A stretch of DNA of 64,000 nucleotides. It comes from 67-14 sp035502775 (GTDB lineage Bacteria > Actinomycetota > Thermoleophilia > Solirubrobacterales > 70-9). This document shows, in pieces, positions 8,617 through 16,784 of this stretch. The stretch spans positions 23,087 to 87,086 of the forward strand of contig DATJUB010000023.1 in the NCBI GenBank assembly GCA_035502775.1, read 5' to 3'. The notes under the pieces were generated by a model, which was not told the origin of the DNA, made no database searches, and saw only the letters and a program-made list of their open reading frames with translations. How positions within the stretch are numbered: position 1 is the stretch's first letter; every line of letters starts with the position of its first letter. The position numbers and the translations under genes are program-made.

Positions 8617-9720
8617 CTAGGGCTCGACGCAGTTGACGAGTTCGTCCAGCGAGGCGTCGAAGACGATGTACGCCAGCGGGTTGAACCCGCAATCGATCAG
8701 GTCGAACTGGCCGTCTTCCTCATAGACCTGATCTTCGCCCGAACCGGGTCTGATCGTGTCGAAGCCCGATTCGCCCTCGATCCAATCGTTGCCCGATCCG
8801 CCGAGGATCACGTCGTCCCCCGAACCGCCGACCAGCCCGAAACTGTTGCCGGTGTCACGGTCGTCTCCGGCTCTGCCATCAAGCAGATCGTCGCCCGGTC
8901 CTCCGATGAAGTTGCGGTCGCGGCCTTCGTGGCCCAGCAGACGATCGTCACCCTTTCCACCCCAGGCCCGTAGATCGAAACTGTTGAAGTCGGGATCCGG
9001 GCCCAGCCCGCCGGCCTCCATCAGATCGTCCCCGGGACCGAGAAGCACGTGGACCTTGTCAGCGTTGAAGCCGAGCAGCTCACCGAGTCGCCGGTTCACC
9101 GAACGCGAGCGCAGTGAGATCAGGCCGGCGGTGCGAGACAGGTAGACATGATCAGCCCTTCTGCTTCCCGCGAACAGGAGATAGGAAGCGTCACCTCGCC
9201 GGGGGGATTGGCCCTTCATCTCGATTCGGATGCCCTTTCCGCTCGCACCGGGCGAGAAGGGTCCTCCGGGCCCTTGGAATTCCGGGCGCGATCCGGGATT
9301 GGACCTCAGTCCCCGGCCGCTCTGATCGATGACCAGGGCGTGGCGCGAGGTGCGTTTCACCTTGATCACGATTCGATCGACATCACGAACGGTGACCGGT
9401 GAGCACCGAATCTCCCTCGATTGTCCACGCCAGCCCATATGGGATCGAATGCCCTCGGTGGTGAAGAACCTGATCCGTCTGTGGTCGCGGTAGAGCAGTG
9501 TGGCGCCATTGAGCCAGTTCTTCCGGTGGATCGAGACGTAGTCGCCGCGCGGCCCCTTCGGCCCGGATTCGACCTTGCGACAGGTATCACGGTCATATAT
9601 CGATGCCGAGGCGGGCTTCTCCATCTGGACGAACATGGCCGCGACAAGCAACAGGCCGACCAGCACCCGACCCGCGCTCAGCCTAGGACTGAGATTCGTC
9701 GTTGCCGTATGGACCCCCAT
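8617..9720 (-). CDS. Secreted RTX-like calcium-binding protein
   Basis: About 367 residues. An N-terminal signal peptide (VLVGLLLVAAMFV, ending near PASAS) is followed by about 200 residues I do not recognise. The C-terminal part holds RTX/hemolysin-type nonapeptides (GGKGDDRLLG, GGPGDDLLDG, GGSGDDVILGGSGNDWIEG), which bind Ca2+ in a parallel beta roll. The short tail has two cysteines (DLIDCGFN, LVNCVEP), a common end of such proteins in this group. The start ATG at 9720 has GGGGAG seven bases upstream. Many actinobacterial RTX proteins are of unknown role; no catalytic motif is visible, and no type I secretion genes are nearby, so Sec export is inferred. Confidence 0.85.
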   Translation of the reverse strand: MGVHTATTNLSPRLSAGRVLVGLLLVAAMFVQMEKPASASIYDRDTCRKVESGPKGPRGDYVSIHRKNWLNGATLLYRDHRRIRFFTTEGIRSHMGWRGQSREIRCSPVTVRDVDRIVIKVKRTSRHALVIDQSGRGLRSNPGSRPEFQGPGGPFSPGASGKGIRIEMKGQSPRRGDASYLLFAGSRRADHVYLSRTAGLISLRSRSVNRRLGELLGFNADKVHVLLGPGDDLMEAGGLGPDPDFNSFDLRAWGGKGDDRLLGHEGRDRNFIGGPGDDLLDGRAGDDRDTGNSFGLVGGSGDDVILGGSGNDWIEGESGFDTIRPGSGEDQVYEEDGQFDLIDCGFNPLAYIVFDASLDELVNCVEP

Positions 9721-9852
9721 CGCGATCTCCCCTCGAAACGTTCACCGTCATTGGCGATACAGAGCACTAAACCGCGAACGTCATCAAAGATGCGGCGGGC
9801 GGGAGAGATCCGCCGAACGGGGACCAAGCAGTAGAGCTGCCTGCACAAGAAA

Positions 9853-9896
9853 GGGTGGTGGGTCCGGATTCATTTCTGAACCCGGACCCACCACCC
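9853..9896 (-). terminator. Intrinsic terminator of the 9935-11284 gene
   Basis: On the minus strand GGGTGGTGGGTCCGG pairs perfectly with CCGGACCCACCACCC around a 14-base loop, followed by TTTCTT. It starts 38 bases after the stop codon. Confidence 0.9.
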
Positions 9897-9934
9897 GGAT
9901 GCCGCTTCCTGCGGCTACCCCCTGTCGCTGCTTG

Positions 9935-11284
9935 CTACTTGACCTTGACCGTCGCCTTCGCGCTGGCGGAGCCGGCGTCGGTCGAGGAGGCCTTGAAGCT
10001 GAGCGAGATCTTCTTGCCCTTCTTCGCCTTCTTCTTGACGGTCACCTTGAACTTCACGGACTTGGACTTGCCCGCGGCGAGGTTGCCGGTCGAGACGCAC
10101 TTGGCCCCGCCGACGAACTTCTTCGGTGCGGTGAGGCAGACCTTGCTGCCTGCGGCCGCGCCGCCGCCGCTGTTGGTGACCTTGGCCGTGAAGGTGGCCT
10201 TCTTGCCACGCTTGACCGTCTTGGACTTCGGGCTCACCTTGACGCCGATCTTGCCGCAGAGGCTTGGATCGGTCGCGCAGGTGCCAGGCCCGCCGGTGAC
10301 GGTCCAGTCCCGAGTCGATACCGCACCGTCGCCGTCAATGTTCTTCGCCCGAACCGAGAAGGTGTGGGTGCCCGGTTGGACGCCGGCGTATGTCTTGGAC
10401 CCGCTGTCGCAGGGAGCCCAGTCTGTGGATTCGATCTTGCAATCAAATCCGGTGATGGTTGTGGGCTCCGCGGCGTTCTTCTCATAGGTGAAGGTGGCCG
10501 AGTTTGAATCGGTCGTCGCGTCCGGACCCGTGAGGATCTTCGGAGCGAGCGGCTTTTTAGGTATCGGCGGAGTTCCCTCCTTGGCATCGCCTTCGAGCCA
10601 GATTCCACCGGGACCACCGATCAGACCATCGACCGCGGGGCAGACGAGCCCGGCGAGCGATCCGGCCTCGGCGACCGATGCGGGCAGACCGGCCCAGGTG
10701 GCGACAAGCGCGCCGTCGAACGACGGCGGAGCGAACGGCGCCGCCTCGTAGTCGGTGGCCGGACGCGGCGGAGTGGCACCCGGGTCACCCGGGTCATTCA
10801 GCTCGCCGGTCGTCGACAGTCCGAGCGAGAAGCCGGAAACTCCGCAGCGGGCGACAGAGGACGCACTGTTCGCCGGGTAGACGGTGATCGTGGCCTTGGT
10901 CGGGATGCTGACCGTGGAAACACCGGTTGCCGCGTTGAGATTGCCGGTGATGTTGCCGTTAGCGGCGATCGCGATCTTCGCGTCGACCATGGGCAGGAGC
11001 GGCTCACCTGTCGCCAGGTCTTCGATCGTCTTGTTCGGAAACGAGAAATTCTCCTTGGGCGCCGTCAGTGTGCCGTCGCCGGCCACTTCCGCCGAAAGCC
11101 TTGCCGGAGGATCCGACAAGTCCGGATCGACGATCTTCGCCCACGTGGTCGAGAGCTGGATCACTCCTCGATCGAGCGTGTAGTTGTAGTTGGCCGCCTG
11201 AGCGGCACCCGTCATGGCGGAAAACGACACGATCGCGACCAGCGCCGCCAGTGCCAATCCTATTTTGCGTCCTAAGTGAGTCAT
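9935..11284 (-). CDS. Secreted surface protein, paralogue of the 2366-4084 product
   Basis: About 449 residues. Two ATGs lie back to back; I chose 11284 because AAGGAG (11294-11289) is four bases away, whereas it is one base from 11287. Signal peptide IGLALAALVAIVSFSAMTG ends near AQA. The N-terminal domain of about 225 residues aligns end to end with that of the 2366-4084 product (DRGVIQLS..., GFSLGLSTTG, VCPAVDGLIGGPGGIWL). One two-cysteine Ig-like module follows (FDCKIESTDWAPCDSGSKTY). It ends with the lysine-rich two-cysteine module (VSPKSKTVKRGKKATF). It is transcribed from a TTGACA promoter about 300 bases upstream. Unknown function; wall-associated by inference. Confidence 0.85.
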   Translation of the reverse strand: MTHLGRKIGLALAALVAIVSFSAMTGAAQAANYNYTLDRGVIQLSTTWAKIVDPDLSDPPARLSAEVAGDGTLTAPKENFSFPNKTIEDLATGEPLLPMVDAKIAIAANGNITGNLNAATGVSTVSIPTKATITVYPANSASSVARCGVSGFSLGLSTTGELNDPGDPGATPPRPATDYEAAPFAPPSFDGALVATWAGLPASVAEAGSLAGLVCPAVDGLIGGPGGIWLEGDAKEGTPPIPKKPLAPKILTGPDATTDSNSATFTYEKNAAEPTTITGFDCKIESTDWAPCDSGSKTYAGVQPGTHTFSVRAKNIDGDGAVSTRDWTVTGGPGTCATDPSLCGKIGVKVSPKSKTVKRGKKATFTAKVTNSGGGAAAGSKVCLTAPKKFVGGAKCVSTGNLAAGKSKSVKFKVTVKKKAKKGKKISLSFKASSTDAGSASAKATVKVK

Positions 11285-11599
11285 CATGCTCCTTTTTCTG
11301 TCTGCATTCCCTGCAAAAAATTTGCAGTCTGGATGGATGAGGGAGGCACTCCGGCGAGGCAGGGATCTCACCGAAGCACCTCCTCATCCTGATTCCGCGG
11401 GGAGGGACCGCGCTAGCGAGCGGCTATTCCAGCCCTCGCGGACTTGTCGCCTCGTGTCGAGGCTGGGACCTTGTGCACCCCATAAGAACTCTCCCTCCTG
11501 GATGGTTCAACTCATCCCTCGTATCCATTACGAACCCTGCGGATTCCCCTCTCCTAGCCGATCGGATCGGCTCGCCGGAGACCTCTCCGGCCTTGCCTA
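11285..11599 (-). ncRNA. Long structured 5' leader of the 9935-11284 gene
   Basis: The promoter at 11600-11628 implies a 5' untranslated region of about 300 bases. On the minus strand it holds a long stem (GGATGAGG-AGG pairing with CCT-CCCTCATCC across about 55 bases, 11390-11335) and other GC-rich stems. A short AT-rich hairpin (CTGCAAATTTTTTGCAG) lies just before the ribosome-binding site. No ORF with a ribosome-binding site is visible in it. I could not match it to a known riboswitch by eye. Confidence 0.45.
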
Positions 11600-11628
11600 T
11601 ATGTACTTGATTGTTCAAGATTTGTCAA
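11600..11628 (-). promoter_or_regulatory. Sigma70-type promoter (TTGACA-N17-TACATA)
   Basis: On the minus strand TTGACA (11628-11623), a spacer of exactly 17 bases, then TACATA (11605-11600). The -35 lies in the string ACTTGACAAA, which recurs at several promoters of this region. It should drive the gene at 9935-11284 through a long leader. Confidence 0.8.
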
Positions 11629-11726
11629 GTAAAACGAGACTCGCCCGTTCACCGGGTGATGTTCGGGATACCGCCTCTGCGGCCGGCAGCTCGATGCCAC
11701 CCCAATCCGGCACCGATCGACGGTCG

Positions 11727-11758
11727 GGCCCGCCCCTTCGCATTGAAGGAGCGGGCCC
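11727..11758 (-). terminator. Hairpin after the FG-GAP protein gene
   Basis: On the minus strand GGGCCCGCTCCTTC pairs with GAAGGGGCGGGCCC (one mismatch) 42 bases after the stop. There is no T tract, so it may act as a weak terminator or a 3' end stabiliser. Confidence 0.6.
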
Positions 11759-11799
11759 ATCCATCTATCGATTCTCGTCGGTCACCACAGCCGGCCGGT

Positions 11800-14685
11800 T
11801 CAGCCGACCGTGATCTTGGCGGTCGCCTTCTTCGAGTCGACGCCACTTCCGCTGGCCGTGAAGTTGAGGGAGATCTTCTTCCCCTTCTTGGCCTGCTTCT
11901 TGACCGTCACCTTGAATTTCAGGACCTTGGTCGATCCCGAGGCGAGGCTGCCGACCGTCTGGCAGCCCTTGACCTTGACGAACTTCTTCGGTGCCTTCAC
12001 ACACACCTTCACCCCACTGGCGGTCTCACCGCCGGCGTTGGTGACGATCGCGGTGATGGTGCCCTTCTTGCCGCGCTTCACCTTGAGCGACTTCGGGCTG
12101 GCGACCAGAGTCGCGAGCTTCGCCGGGCCGCCGGTGCACTTGCCGGGATTGGCGGCGCACCAGTCGTAGTCCGGACATCCCATCTTCGTCGGATTCGCAT
12201 CGCAGTAGCCAGAGCAGCCAGGCAGCGACGGATCCGCGATGCAGGGGCTCGGACCGGGCTCGATCGGAGCATCGGTGGTGGTGAACGTCCGGTCCGCGCC
12301 GTAGCGCTTCACGCCCAGATCGTTCGTGGCCACCACGCGGTAGTGGTATTCCGTGCCCTTGGTGAGGCCGGTGAGCCCGGCGTCGACCGGTGAACCGGAG
12401 CCTGATGCTTCGAGCTCCTGGGTGGCGGTGGTCTCTCCGTACTCGTCGCTCGTGCCGTACTCGAAGTACGCCTCCGAGTCACGCCCGTTGGTCGCGACCG
12501 AACCGTTGAGTGACGCGGTCTCGTTGGTGACACCGACCGCGTTACCCGTCTTGGCCTGGTTGATCAGGGCCTTGCCGGGCACGATCGAGACCGTACCGGC
12601 GTTGTTGACCGCGTCGGGATCTGCCCCCGAGGCCGCGTAGGCCAGATCTGTCAGACCGTCGCCGTCAATGTCTCCCAGCGACGTGATCATGTCACCCGAT
12701 CCGACGTTGGCACCAGAACCCAGCAGGGCAATACCCGCCTCCGGGGTCAGGTCCGGTCCCAGCCCGAGTTCCAGATTTTCAGGCGCGGACGCCTGTCCGA
12801 ACACGACATAGCCGGCACCCACTCCGGTAACTCCATCCACCGGTGTGGCCGAGGCCGAGATGAACGTGTCGTCCAACCCATCACCATTGAAATCACCGAT
12901 CGGAACCGTCCGCTTTCCGATACCCGAGGCCAAGCTGCCCCCGAGCGCGTAGTAGCCGGTGCCGGGCTCCAGATCGAATCCGGTCACAATCGCGCCGGCA
13001 GTTCCCGGAGCGGGCAGGTAGAGGAAGGATTGGATACCACCGTTGGGGTCCAGGAATCCCTGTACGCCGACGGTCAGATCGTCCCTTCCATCACCGTTCA
13101 GATCGCCCGTGTTGTAGGCGCTGCTGGCAGAAATGGCGGGCGTTGCCAGGGTAACTCCCATCGATGGCGTGAAAGTACCCAGGTCATAGGTGGCATCGGT
13201 CCAATTGATTCCGTAGAGGATCTCTGATCCACCTGCCGGCCTCGCGGGACCGAAGGCCAGGCTCAGGTCGTCCTTTCCATCGGCGTTGATGTCGGCGACC
13301 CGGTTGATCGTGGTGTTGCCTCCGAAGCCGTTGACATTGGTGAGCGTCAGCATGTCCGTCGCCGGAAGAGTGGCCAGATCGACGGGTCCGACCCGCGCGC
13401 CGGCCTTGATGACCAGGATCTCATCGACCGATGCGGCCGACAGGACCAGTTCCCGCGATCCGTCGCCGTTGAAGTCCAAGGTAGCCACCTGGTCTTCGGT
13501 ACCGATGCCGATAGCTTCCGAATCATTGAGCTGGTAGCCCTGGGAACTGGTCATCGTCGCCGGGTCCAGACATCTTGCCGGTGCGCCTGAGGCGCAGATC
13601 GGAAGGGTGCTCGGATCCTCAACGCCATAGACGACGTAGTTCGAGGCGCCTGCCCCATAGGTGACGAACTGATCGGGTGTACCGTCACCATTCCAGTCGC
13701 CGAGGTTGTAGGCGGTAACGGTTCCCGCGGTCGGAGCGATCCGATAGCCGTAGCTCGCGGGGGTGTTGGCAACGCTGGTGGTTCCCCGTCCGGAGGGCGA
13801 GGTGAACTGGATGTAGAGCCCGGGGTTCGTGGCACCGCCGGAGTTCATCCCGAGATCGTCGACTCCATCACCGTTGATGTCTCCGACGTTCTCGAGCGAC
13901 TTGCCCAGAGCGGCGTTGGCGGCCCCGCCCGTGTAGACGGTGTTCGCACCGGCCCCGACCTTGATGCTCGGATCAGGATTCGGGACGTTCTTGGTCCAGT
14001 TGTACTCGGCAACGGGACCGTAGCCCGTCGCAGTCCCGGCCTTGATCTGGACCGTGTGTGGGCCGTTGGCCACCGAATAGGTGATCGTTCCCGAGTTGCA
14101 CTGGATGAAGGCGGCGCCATCCAGGCTGCATTGGTAGAGGTTGGGCAACCCGACTTCCCCGGTTCCGCCGGTGAAGCTGAACACGTCATTCGGCGACGAT
14201 GTATTCGGGTTGGCCGGCGTCGCCGTCAGGGCCGGTGGCTGTGCCGGGGCCGGAAGGTTCTGGCTCCATACGTAGCTCGCGATCGGGCCCTGAGTCGAAA
14301 TATTCGTGGACTCGCGAACCGCGACGTCAAAGGTCTGTGAACCATTGGCCGGCGCATATGTCCTGAAGTACGGCGGAGCGCCCGCAGTCGTACCACAGGC
14401 GACCCATCCGGCTGTCGGGGCAGGAGGCGATGAGGTCAGGTACTGACGACAGTAGAAGCGCAACGGCGTTACGACCGAGGTTTCTCCGGCACCCACCTGA
14501 TACTCGAATCGCACGGTGCCTTGAGTCGTATTGGGGTTGCTGGGCTGCATGGTGATCGCGGGCGCGGCAGTCGCGGCTCCCATCGCGGCGGGCGCGGCGA
14601 CCATGACCCCGGCCGCGACGACCAATCCGGTCAGCGCGAAGCGCAATCTGCGCCCCAGGCCTTTTCTATTTCGAAGTCTTTTCAT
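11800..14685 (-). CDS. Secreted FG-GAP (integrin-alpha-like) beta-propeller protein
   Basis: About 961 residues. Start at ATG 14685 (MKRLRNRKG), with GGAGAGAAGAGAG just upstream; an in-frame ATG at 14706 is the alternative. Signal peptide ends near AAPAAMGA. Two two-cysteine Ig-like modules come first. At least seven FG-GAP/VCBS repeats follow with Ca2+-binding loops (DINGDGVDDLG, DWNGDGTPDQF, DFNGDGSRELV, DINADGKDDLS, DLNGDGRDDLT, DFNGDGLDDTF, DIDGDGLTDLA), enough for one seven-bladed propeller. Then come a fibronectin-III-like domain (YHYRVVATNDLG) and the lysine-rich C-terminal module. Probably a cell-surface, calcium-dependent binding protein; the ligand is unknown. Confidence 0.88.
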   Translation of the reverse strand: MKRLRNRKGLGRRLRFALTGLVVAAGVMVAAPAAMGAATAAPAITMQPSNPNTTQGTVRFEYQVGAGETSVVTPLRFYCRQYLTSSPPAPTAGWVACGTTAGAPPYFRTYAPANGSQTFDVAVRESTNISTQGPIASYVWSQNLPAPAQPPALTATPANPNTSSPNDVFSFTGGTGEVGLPNLYQCSLDGAAFIQCNSGTITYSVANGPHTVQIKAGTATGYGPVAEYNWTKNVPNPDPSIKVGAGANTVYTGGAANAALGKSLENVGDINGDGVDDLGMNSGGATNPGLYIQFTSPSGRGTTSVANTPASYGYRIAPTAGTVTAYNLGDWNGDGTPDQFVTYGAGASNYVVYGVEDPSTLPICASGAPARCLDPATMTSSQGYQLNDSEAIGIGTEDQVATLDFNGDGSRELVLSAASVDEILVIKAGARVGPVDLATLPATDMLTLTNVNGFGGNTTINRVADINADGKDDLSLAFGPARPAGGSEILYGINWTDATYDLGTFTPSMGVTLATPAISASSAYNTGDLNGDGRDDLTVGVQGFLDPNGGIQSFLYLPAPGTAGAIVTGFDLEPGTGYYALGGSLASGIGKRTVPIGDFNGDGLDDTFISASATPVDGVTGVGAGYVVFGQASAPENLELGLGPDLTPEAGIALLGSGANVGSGDMITSLGDIDGDGLTDLAYAASGADPDAVNNAGTVSIVPGKALINQAKTGNAVGVTNETASLNGSVATNGRDSEAYFEYGTSDEYGETTATQELEASGSGSPVDAGLTGLTKGTEYHYRVVATNDLGVKRYGADRTFTTTDAPIEPGPSPCIADPSLPGCSGYCDANPTKMGCPDYDWCAANPGKCTGGPAKLATLVASPKSLKVKRGKKGTITAIVTNAGGETASGVKVCVKAPKKFVKVKGCQTVGSLASGSTKVLKFKVTVKKQAKKGKKISLNFTASGSGVDSKKATAKITVG

Positions 14686-15019
14686 TGCTCTCTTCTCTCC
14701 ATTCATTCATTGGTGGATGCCGAGCCCGAGGAACCCGGGAATTGCACCCGCACCCCAGGCCGTTGACCTGATTCCTGTTTACGGTCGACGGAGGTGATGA
14801 GGGATGGCCGGCGAGACCGCATGTGATCTCGCCCTTTGGACGGCACGGAGGAACCCCGGATTGCTTCCGGCACCAACAAACGTTGTCGTGTTCCCTGCAC
14901 CATCCCCTTGTCTCCTCCTCAGCATTTGCGGGCGATCGACCCAGCACATACCGTCCCGATCTCCCCGCTGGCCGACCTCTCCTGGCCGACCATCTCCGCT
15001 ACTTGCGCTACGCGCTGTA
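14686..15019 (-). ncRNA. Long 5' leader of the FG-GAP gene with a duplicated hairpin motif
   Basis: The promoter at 15020-15049 implies a leader of about 320 bases. It contains two related motifs, at 14838-14874 and 14715-14754. On the minus strand each reads GGTGC, a short hairpin with GCAAT in its loop, then GGGTTCCTC. The stem bases differ (CCGG/CCGG against CGGG/CCCG) while pairing and loop are kept. No gene is visible inside. It may be a tandem structured RNA; I did not recognise a known class. Confidence 0.45.
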
Positions 15020-15049
15020 TCAATAACAGACATGCACAAGTTTTGTCAA
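15020..15049 (-). promoter_or_regulatory. Sigma70-type promoter upstream of the FG-GAP gene
   Basis: On the minus strand TTGACA (15049-15044) in the string TACTTGACAAAA. Candidate -10 hexamers are TTATTG with 17-base spacing or TATTGA with 18-base spacing. The -35 is clear; the -10 is less certain. The stretch from here to 15159 holds nothing else I recognise. Confidence 0.65.
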
Positions 15050-15159
15050 GTATTCAACTGTTCTCGAATACATGATGGTCGATCAGAGCATCTTTTTCGC
15101 CTTTATCAAGCCATTGTGAAGCTCCGAAGGCATCCGGCCGTCCGGGTCGACGCCGCTAC

Positions 15160-15645
15160 CTAGAGCTCGATCGTGCCGTTCTGGAACTCGAGACTGTTCA
15201 GCGGGCTCGGGCAGAGGAACAACCCACCCGTCTTCTGAACGTTCTGGGGTCCGCCCGCGAATGATCGAATCACCGGGCTGGAACCGGCATCGCTGTACGT
15301 GCCGGTGACCGCACCCAGAGACGTGGTGCTGTAGTGACAGTCGAATCCGACGTCGATGACAACGGATCCCGTCACCGATGCCGCACCGCCGGCGAAGGCA
15401 GCGTTCAGGCTGCTATTGGACAGGTCCGCAGGCAAGCTCGTCAGGTCGCAGGGCGAGGTGTGAACGATGTCGCTGATTTCACCCGTTCCGGAATCCCAGG
15501 TGAAGTCGACGTTGCACACAGAAAGCCCGACGGCGACGATGTCCATGTTTCCGTCACCGGTCGCGGCCGACGCCGAACCGGTCGTGAGAGATACGGCCGC
15601 GAGTGTGATGGTCCCGACCAAACACAACTTCTTCAATAGCCTCAT
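15160..15645 (-). CDS. Small secreted four-cysteine protein (array member 1)
   Basis: About 161 residues. Signal peptide LCLVGTITLAAVSLTTGSASA; mature part of about 137 residues, predicted all-beta. It has exactly four mature cysteines in the array pattern: SVCNVDF, SPCDL, FDCHY and FLCPSP. Closest to array member 2 immediately upstream: both contain GAVTGTYSDAG or GAITGTYSDAG, and both end QNGTIEL. AAGGAG lies six bases before the ATG. It starts only 30 bases after a strong terminator and has no obvious promoter of its own, so it probably depends on read-through. Unknown function; I know no named family for it. Confidence 0.85.
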   Translation of the reverse strand: MRLLKKLCLVGTITLAAVSLTTGSASAATGDGNMDIVAVGLSVCNVDFTWDSGTGEISDIVHTSPCDLTSLPADLSNSSLNAAFAGGAASVTGSVVIDVGFDCHYSTTSLGAVTGTYSDAGSSPVIRSFAGGPQNVQKTGGLFLCPSPLNSLEFQNGTIEL

Positions 15646-15674
15646 GCATTCTCCTTAGAAGTGATTCAGCAGCA

Positions 15675-15710
15675 CGAAAAACCCCGGGGCGGCCAAGGCC
15701 GCCCCGGGGT
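15675..15710 (-). terminator. Strong intrinsic terminator between array members 2 and 1
   Basis: On the minus strand CCCCGGGGCGGCC pairs with GGCCGCCCCGGGG across TT, followed by TTTTT. It ends the 15758-16228 transcript just before the next paralogue starts. Confidence 0.93.
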
Positions 15711-15757
15711 AGCTCGACTCATGCATCCATCAGAGTCGAAACGAGCACTAGGAATTC

Positions 15758-16228
15758 CTAGAGCTCGATGGTGCCGTTCTGCAGCTCGACTCCGACCAGC
15801 GGATTCGGGCAGAGGAAGAACCCGCCTGTCTTGGCGACGTTCTTCGGTCCGCCGTCGAACGAGCGGATGCCGCCGGCGTCACTGTAGGTGCCGGTGATCG
15901 CACCCAGAGACGAGGTGTTGTAGGTGCAGGTGAAGCCGATGTCGGCAACAACGGTACCGGTCAGCGACGCAACGCCACTCGAGAACGACGCAGCCAGGGT
16001 GCTGTCCGTGATGTCGATCGGAATGCTCTCGTAGTAGCAGGGCGCCGTCGGGGCGAGATTCGTGATGTTGGTGCCGTCCCAATGGAAATTGACGTTACAG
16101 GCGGTACCGCCATCAACGACGACGTCGACGTTTCCGTCACCGGTGGCAGCCGAAGCGGAACCGGCGGCCAATGCTCCCACGGCGAGCATGGCAACCACGG
16201 CCATACCCAGCTTCTTCACATACCTCAT
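15758..16228 (-). CDS. Small secreted four-cysteine protein (array member 2)
   Basis: About 156 residues. Signal peptide GMAVVAMLAVGALAAGSASA, then a beta-rich mature protein with four cysteines only: TACNVNF, APCYY, FTCTY and FLCPNP. GGAGGAG lies seven bases before the ATG. The promoter TTGACA-N17-TATACA is about 100 bases upstream, and its leader contains a small hairpin box (GGCATGAACGCC) like that of the other array leaders. Followed by a strong terminator. The four spaced cysteines suggest two disulfides in an extracellular protein. Function unknown. Confidence 0.87.
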   Translation of the reverse strand: MRYVKKLGMAVVAMLAVGALAAGSASAATGDGNVDVVVDGGTACNVNFHWDGTNITNLAPTAPCYYESIPIDITDSTLAASFSSGVASLTGTVVADIGFTCTYNTSSLGAITGTYSDAGGIRSFDGGPKNVAKTGGFFLCPNPLVGVELQNGTIEL

Positions 16229-16328
16229 GTGTGTGTCTCCTCCGGCCCAATCGGGTTGGTCTCTTGACCACGGCGTTCATGCCTATCCCCAGTAAACCGA
16301 CCAGACCTCAATGTTGGGGATGACGAGA

Positions 16329-16357
16329 TGTATATCGAGTGATTTGATGTTTGTCAA
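16329..16357 (-). promoter_or_regulatory. Sigma70-type promoter of array member 2
   Basis: On the minus strand TTGACA (16357-16352), exactly 17 bases, then TATACA (16334-16329). This is close to consensus. The implied leader is about 95 bases. Confidence 0.85.
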
Positions 16358-16784
16358 GTACTCAATGTATCCTGAGCAATAGAGGTTGGCGCCGCCATCA
16401 TGTGAGCCAATGGCCGGCCACACTCGGGGCTTCGCATGTCCGACCCACCCTTCCAAGCAGAATGCGGGCCTGCTGGATGGAGATTCCAGGCAAGAAGTCG
16501 GCCGCCGGAAGGGACCAGACCGAGTCAGGGCACAACGAAGACTGGGCGTGGCGAGCAGAGTACTCCGCCCACCACGCCCGTTCTGGCGTCTTCCATGACC
16601 TCGTCGCGCCCGAAGACGCGAACTCCAAATCCGTCTCCACTCACTCTCCCTGAGCGAACGAGTTTCAGATTACTCCAAATAGATAGATCAATCAACTACA
16701 GCCGCTCGCACAGGATCGTTCGCGTCATGCGAGGTCGGCTCGTGCGTATGGACCACCTCGGCTTCGAATACGGAGCCGCCCGGG
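16358..16784. other. Gene-free region with second copy of the hairpin / TCCATGACC element
   Basis: I see no gene with a ribosome-binding site. A hairpin (GGGCGTGG 16544-16551 with CCACGCCC 16572-16579) is followed after eight bases by GTCTTCCATGACC (16588-16600). That lies in a second hairpin (GCGTCTTC 16586-16593 with GAAGACGC 16612-16619). The order and spacing match the element at 8377-8430. Short frames exist on both strands but have no convincing start. The rest of the stretch shows nothing I recognise. Confidence 0.5.

Noticed and set aside
16398..16653. Frames on both strands in the 16.5-kb gene-free stretch
   Set aside because: No ribosome-binding site; both cover the repeated hairpin element, so structure explains the conservation better than coding.
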